From Bradyrhizobium sp. 200 (GTDB taxonomy: Bacteria > Pseudomonadota > Alphaproteobacteria > Rhizobiales > Xanthobacteraceae): a stretch of 64,000 nt of DNA. The position numbers and the translations under genes are program-made. Location: the NCBI RefSeq assembly GCF_023100945.1, contig NZ_CP064689.1, forward strand, positions 8,848,001 through 8,912,000. Reading direction: 5' to 3'. Positions 60,700 through 64,000 of the stretch are shown here, piece by piece; the first letter of the stretch is position 1; the number at the start of each line of letters is the position of its first letter. The notes beneath the pieces were generated by a model. The model saw nothing but the letters and a program-made list of their open reading frames with translations. It was not told the DNA's origin and did not search any database.

Positions 60700-61008
60700 T
60701 CAGCTCTCTTCCAGCATGCGATAATTGCCGACGACGGTGGCGCCTTTAGGCAGCGGCGGTTCGGCGCAACGCTCCCGAATGCCGCTCTGGAACGCGGCGA
60801 ATGCCGGAAGTTTCGGCAATGGGCTTGAGCCGTCATCGGCCGCAGTCTCGACGACATGGATGAAGGTGTCGTCCTCCAGCCGCAGCGACATATAGCGAAG
60901 GCCTTGCGGCCGCGCCGCCTTCAGTTCCGCAAACACCGCTGCGACCAGTTCGGTATTCCTGTCGGCCATTTCCGGCTTTGCCTTGTACCTTATCACGGTC
61001 CGTCGCAT
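60700..61008 (-). CDS. Small ABM-like (antibiotic biosynthesis monooxygenase-type fold) protein
   Basis: From ATG 61008 (GAGGAG 6-7 bases upstream) this is a 102-residue protein. The pattern RRTVIRYKAKPEMADRNTELVAAVFAELKA, GLRYMSLRLEDDTFIHVVET, and FAAFQSGIRERC fits the dimeric alpha+beta barrel of ABM-type proteins. Catalysis is not shown. It is first in an operon with the ECF-SnoaL sigma factor. A longer frame upstream has no site and is rejected. It may be the signal-sensing or effector partner of the sigma factor (inference). Confidence 0.78.
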   Translation of the reverse strand: MRRTVIRYKAKPEMADRNTELVAAVFAELKAARPQGLRYMSLRLEDDTFIHVVETAADDGSSPLPKLPAFAAFQSGIRERCAEPPLPKGATVVGNYRMLEES

Positions 61009-61219
61009 TGGCTTCTCCTCGTCGGCGGCTGCGAAGGCAGCCTTCGATCCCAAGGACGTTTGGAACCAGCCCAAGGATGCGGTCCCCGAAAAAATCTTTT
61101 CGCACCCATTGCGCGATACGCATTCGCTATCGAGCGATTAGCAAACGCGCCTTGGACCGGAGGGAGAAATGACTACATAATCCAATGTGTTGAGAGATCT
61201 GAAACCGGGGTTGAATGCC

Positions 61220-62494
61220 ATGACGACAGCGCCGAAACAGCCCCATCACGTGGTGATCGTCGGCGCCGGCTTCGGCGGACTGGAGGCTGCCTTCGGCCTC
61301 GCCGGCGCGCCTGTTCGGATCACGCTGATCGACCGCCGCAACCATCATCTGTTCCAGCCGCTGCTCTACCAGGTCGCCACCGCTTCGCTGGCGACGTCGG
61401 AAATTGCCTGGCCGATCCGCTACCTCCTGCGCGGACGCAAGGAGGTGACGACGCTGTTCGCAAATGTCAGCGGCGTCGATGCTGCTGATAAGCGCGTGCT
61501 GCTCGATGACGGCGAGGCACTGTCTTATGACACGCTGGTGCTCGCCACCGGCGCCCGTCACGCCTATTTCGGCCATGACGAATGGGAGCCGTTCGCGCCA
61601 GGCCTGAAAACACTGGAGGACGCCACCACGCTGCGGCGGCGCATCCTCGTCGCGTTCGAGCGCGCCGAACGCGAGACCGATCCTGTCAGGCGCGCGGCGC
61701 TACTCACGTTCGTGATCATCGGCGCCGGCCCGACCGGCGTCGAAATGGCGGGGACCATCGCCGACCTCGCCAAGGACACGCTGCCGCCGGATTTTCGCAA
61801 CATCGACACCCACAAGACCCGCGTGGTCCTGGTCGAGGCGGGCCCGCGTGTGCTGGCCGGCTTTCCCGAGGATCTCTCCGCCTACGCGCAGCGCTCGCTG
61901 GAGGAGATCGGCGTCGAGGTGGTGCTGGGGCAGCCCGTCACCGAATGTGCCATCGATGGCGTCGTCTATGGCGGCAACAAACTGGAGGCCAGAACCATCG
62001 TCTGGGCCGCCGGAGTGCGCGCTTCACGCGCGGCGGAATGGCTGAACGCGCCCGCCGACCGCGCCTACCGTTTGAAGGTCGAGCCTGATCTGACCGTGCC
62101 CGGCCATCCCGATATCTTTGCCATTGGCGACACCGTGACGATCGCCGGCCCCGACGGCAATCCCGTACCGGGCATTGCGCCGGCCGCCAAGCAGCAGGGA
62201 CGCTTCGTGGCGGCACTGATCAAGGCGCGCCTAGGCAGCGGCACTCTGCCGCCGTTCCGCTACAAGCATGCCGGCAGCCTCGCGCAGATCGGCAAGAAAA
62301 AGGCGGTGATCGATTTCGGCCGCATCAAGCTGCGCGGCAACATCGCCTGGTGGATCTGGGGCATCGCCCACATCTACTTCCTGATCGGCCTGCGCAACCG
62401 GCTCAGCGTCGCGCTGAGCTGGCTTTGGATCCACGCCCGCGACCAGCGCGCCGCGCGGCTGATCACGCAGGGCTCGAGCAAGGTCACGGGATAG
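61220..62494 (+). CDS. ndh: Type II NADH dehydrogenase (FAD-dependent)
   Basis: NDH-2 is a single-subunit, non-proton-pumping enzyme that passes electrons from NADH to quinone at the membrane. From ATG 61220 the protein is 424 residues. The FAD motif is HVVIVGAGFGGLEAAFGLAG, the Asp-Arg-Arg strand ITLIDRRNHHLFQPLLYQVAT is typical of NDH-2, the NAD motif is VIIGAGPTGVEMAGTIADL, and DIFAIGDTVTIAG closes the FAD site. QQGRFVAALIKARL and the amphipathic C-terminus (IAWWIWGIAHIYFLIGLRNRLSVALSWLW) attach it to the membrane. It stands alone. Confidence 0.93.
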   Translation: MTTAPKQPHHVVIVGAGFGGLEAAFGLAGAPVRITLIDRRNHHLFQPLLYQVATASLATSEIAWPIRYLLRGRKEVTTLFANVSGVDAADKRVLLDDGEALSYDTLVLATGARHAYFGHDEWEPFAPGLKTLEDATTLRRRILVAFERAERETDPVRRAALLTFVIIGAGPTGVEMAGTIADLAKDTLPPDFRNIDTHKTRVVLVEAGPRVLAGFPEDLSAYAQRSLEEIGVEVVLGQPVTECAIDGVVYGGNKLEARTIVWAAGVRASRAAEWLNAPADRAYRLKVEPDLTVPGHPDIFAIGDTVTIAGPDGNPVPGIAPAAKQQGRFVAALIKARLGSGTLPPFRYKHAGSLAQIGKKKAVIDFGRIKLRGNIAWWIWGIAHIYFLIGLRNRLSVALSWLWIHARDQRAARLITQGSSKVTG

Positions 62495-62530
62495 CTTTCG
62501 CCTCCCGCGGCTCGCATCGGCCGAGGCTTC

Positions 62531-64000
62531 TCACGGCGCGCAGGTAAAACTGCCCGCGCGATCAACCGGCCCCGATTTGTAATGCGGCCATGCCGGCCAC
62601 CGGCACAAGGGCAGCGCGCGCGTCGTCTCGAACGCCGGCGCTTCGACCTTCTGCTCGGTCACCTCGAGATCGCCGGGCGCCTTGCCGTTCTCGACCCAGT
62701 CGACCAGCACGCCCAGCATGTCGATATTGGCGGGCGCGCCCGAGCCGACGTGGTCGACGCCGGGCGCGGTGTAGAGCCGGGCGAATTCCGCCGTCTTCTC
62801 CTTGCCGAGCGTGCGCTGGACGTTTTCGAAATAGCGGATTCCCGCATAGGGGCTCTGGGCATAGTCGGCCATGTGCTCGAGGATGACGAGCTTGCCGCCG
62901 CGGGCGCTGAAGCGGCTGAGGTCGGGATTGGTCGAGTCCATCAGCTTGGACACCTGAAGCAGGCGCGCCTTGTGGTCTTCAGGTTTGTAGGTCGTGACAT
63001 CGAGCTTCGGGTCGCGTGCGAAGACATATTGGATGCCGCCCGCACCATAGATCCAGGCGATGCCGTTGGCCGGCACCGGCGGCTGTGCCGGCGCCGCCTT
63101 GCCGAGCCACCAGGAGATCCAGCCGCCGGTCGGACCGAACGCAGGGATGTTTTCGCCCGAGACGCCCCAGCCCGGATAGTCATCGAGGCCGTTTTCTAAC
63201 GCGAACGGGAATTTGTAGGTCGAATGCAGCGTCTTGATCGCCATGATCTGCGCTTCGGTCAGGCACTGGTCGCCGCTCTGACCCGCTGCGCAGCGCAACG
63301 TCTCCGGCTGGAATTTCGCCTTGCAGCCAACCGGATCCTGAACGAGCTGATCGTCCGAACCGTCGGCCTTGTCGCACGCCTGCAGCACTGCCTTCGCGAC
63401 GAGTTCGACCTGTGCGGGCCGAATCCAGCCTTCGCCCATCGTCGCAAGCCCCGCTCGCGTCCCGGCGTGCTGCAATCCGACCCAGTTGATGACGGGCACG
63501 CGCGCGAAGATGCCATCAAAGTCATCGGGGTAGCGCTGCGCCATCGTCAGCCCCTCGCGGCCGCCTTCCGACGATCCCATGAAGTACAGTTTGGACGGCG
63601 GATTGCCGTAGGCGCGCACCATCAGCGCGACGGCGGCGTCGCGCACGCGCTTGTAGGATCGATGCGCAAAATTCTCGAACGCCTCGTCGTTGAGCGCAAA
63701 CACCTGCGGCGGCTCACCCGGCTTGGTTTCGTGTCCGGAATCGGTGCCATAGGTGACAAAACCGCGCGCCAGCGGCGAAGGCGCGCCGAACGGATAGGCC
63801 GGCGGCAAAGCAAGGCCGGTGATCAGCACGCCGTTGAAGCCGCCGCCGCCATATTGCAGCGAGCGGCCATTCCACTCGACCGGGAGATTGACTTGAAATT
63901 TGATCGGCGGCGCATTGGGATCGGACGGCGCGATCTGGCCGAGTACCTTGCAGTATTCCGGATTGGCCGGGGTGACGCGCGCCGCCGGCGTCGGTCCCCT
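62531..64000 (-). CDS. Tannase/feruloyl-esterase family hydrolase, N-terminus cut by the window edge
   Basis: The frame is open from the right edge to the stop at 62531 (489 visible residues), so the start lies outside the window. It shows family features: VNLPVEWNGRSLQYGGGGFNGVL near the visible start, the nucleophile in LYFMGSSEGGREGLTMAQRYP, FDGIFARVPVINW, and the acid-base region RLYTAPGVDHVGSGAP with the catalytic His. A classical member has Cys before the Ser (GCSxGGR) and after the His (HC), joined by a disulfide; here both are missing (GSS and HVGS). The remaining Cys pairs are in the lid domain (LQACDKADG; CKAKFQPETLRCAAG; CLTEAQ). Likely substrates are esters of aromatic acids. Confidence 0.88.
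   Translation of the reverse strand, partial: RGPTPAARVTPANPEYCKVLGQIAPSDPNAPPIKFQVNLPVEWNGRSLQYGGGGFNGVLITGLALPPAYPFGAPSPLARGFVTYGTDSGHETKPGEPPQVFALNDEAFENFAHRSYKRVRDAAVALMVRAYGNPPSKLYFMGSSEGGREGLTMAQRYPDDFDGIFARVPVINWVGLQHAGTRAGLATMGEGWIRPAQVELVAKAVLQACDKADGSDDQLVQDPVGCKAKFQPETLRCAAGQSGDQCLTEAQIMAIKTLHSTYKFPFALENGLDDYPGWGVSGENIPAFGPTGGWISWWLGKAAPAQPPVPANGIAWIYGAGGIQYVFARDPKLDVTTYKPEDHKARLLQVSKLMDSTNPDLSRFSARGGKLVILEHMADYAQSPYAGIRYFENVQRTLGKEKTAEFARLYTAPGVDHVGSGAPANIDMLGVLVDWVENGKAPGDLEVTEQKVEAPAFETTRALPLCRWPAWPHYKSGPVDRAGSFTCAP

Overview
The window looks like chromosome from a high-G+C alphaproteobacterium, most likely Bradyrhizobium or a close relative in the same family. The grounds are a GcrA cell-cycle regulator with GANTC sites upstream, a SAM-II riboswitch in front of metZ, a double-length dCTP deaminase, a phoR-pstSCAB-phoU-phoB cluster with a Pho box, an aerobic benzoyl-CoA (box) cluster with BoxR, and several dispersed palindrome families that I associate with this genus. 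The assignment rests on recognition, not on a search.

Layout. Positions 1-6.3 kb are accessory. An operon encodes a caspase-TIR fusion and a TIR-nSTAND1 NTPase (cut by the left edge), followed by an overlapping cluster of unknown genes ending in a nucleotidyltransferase-fold protein. The block abuts the 3' end of a tRNA-Gly gene, a classical island junction. From 6.9 to 13.1 kb lie an AraC regulator, small VOC/SRPBCC proteins, a Gly/Met-rich secreted protein, a MATE exporter and three broken genes (a methyltransferase remnant and two single-base frameshifts). From 13.2 to 19.5 kb are dcd, riboswitch-controlled metZ, an OpgC acyltransferase with two SGNH proteins, and apaG. From 19.5 to 24.4 kb is a repeat-rich, patchy stretch with a YafY-type regulator, NTF2-like, GFA and dienelactone-hydrolase proteins. 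From 24.4 to 28.8 kb are hslO, argF-argD and gcrA. From 29.0 to 35.8 kb is the Pho regulon core. From 35.9 to 41.2 kb are envelope genes (LPG-synthase-type membrane protein, BON/OmpA protein, polysaccharide deacetylase) and an SDR. From 41.3 to 48.8 kb is the box cluster (boxB, boxC, DUF309 gene, hydrolase, benzoate-CoA ligase, boxR), without boxA or the downstream aldehyde dehydrogenase. From 48.9 to 50.8 kb are small genes. From 50.8 to 59.5 kb an IclR regulator faces a Rieske oxygenase, followed by a glutamine-synthetase-like ligase and a convergent LivFGMHK ABC importer. From 59.8 kb to the right edge are an ECF sigma factor with a SnoaL tail plus partner, a type II NADH dehydrogenase, and a tannase/feruloyl-esterase family enzyme cut by the edge.

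Working together: the phosphate genes form a self-contained sensing and uptake circuit. The box genes activate benzoate to CoA and process the epoxide under BoxR control. The IclR-Rieske-GS-like-Liv block looks like uptake, gamma-glutamylation and oxygenation of an aromatic or amine substrate (inference). The most unusual system is the caspase-TIR / TIR-STAND pair at the left edge, which has the architecture of an abortive-infection or regulated cell-death module.
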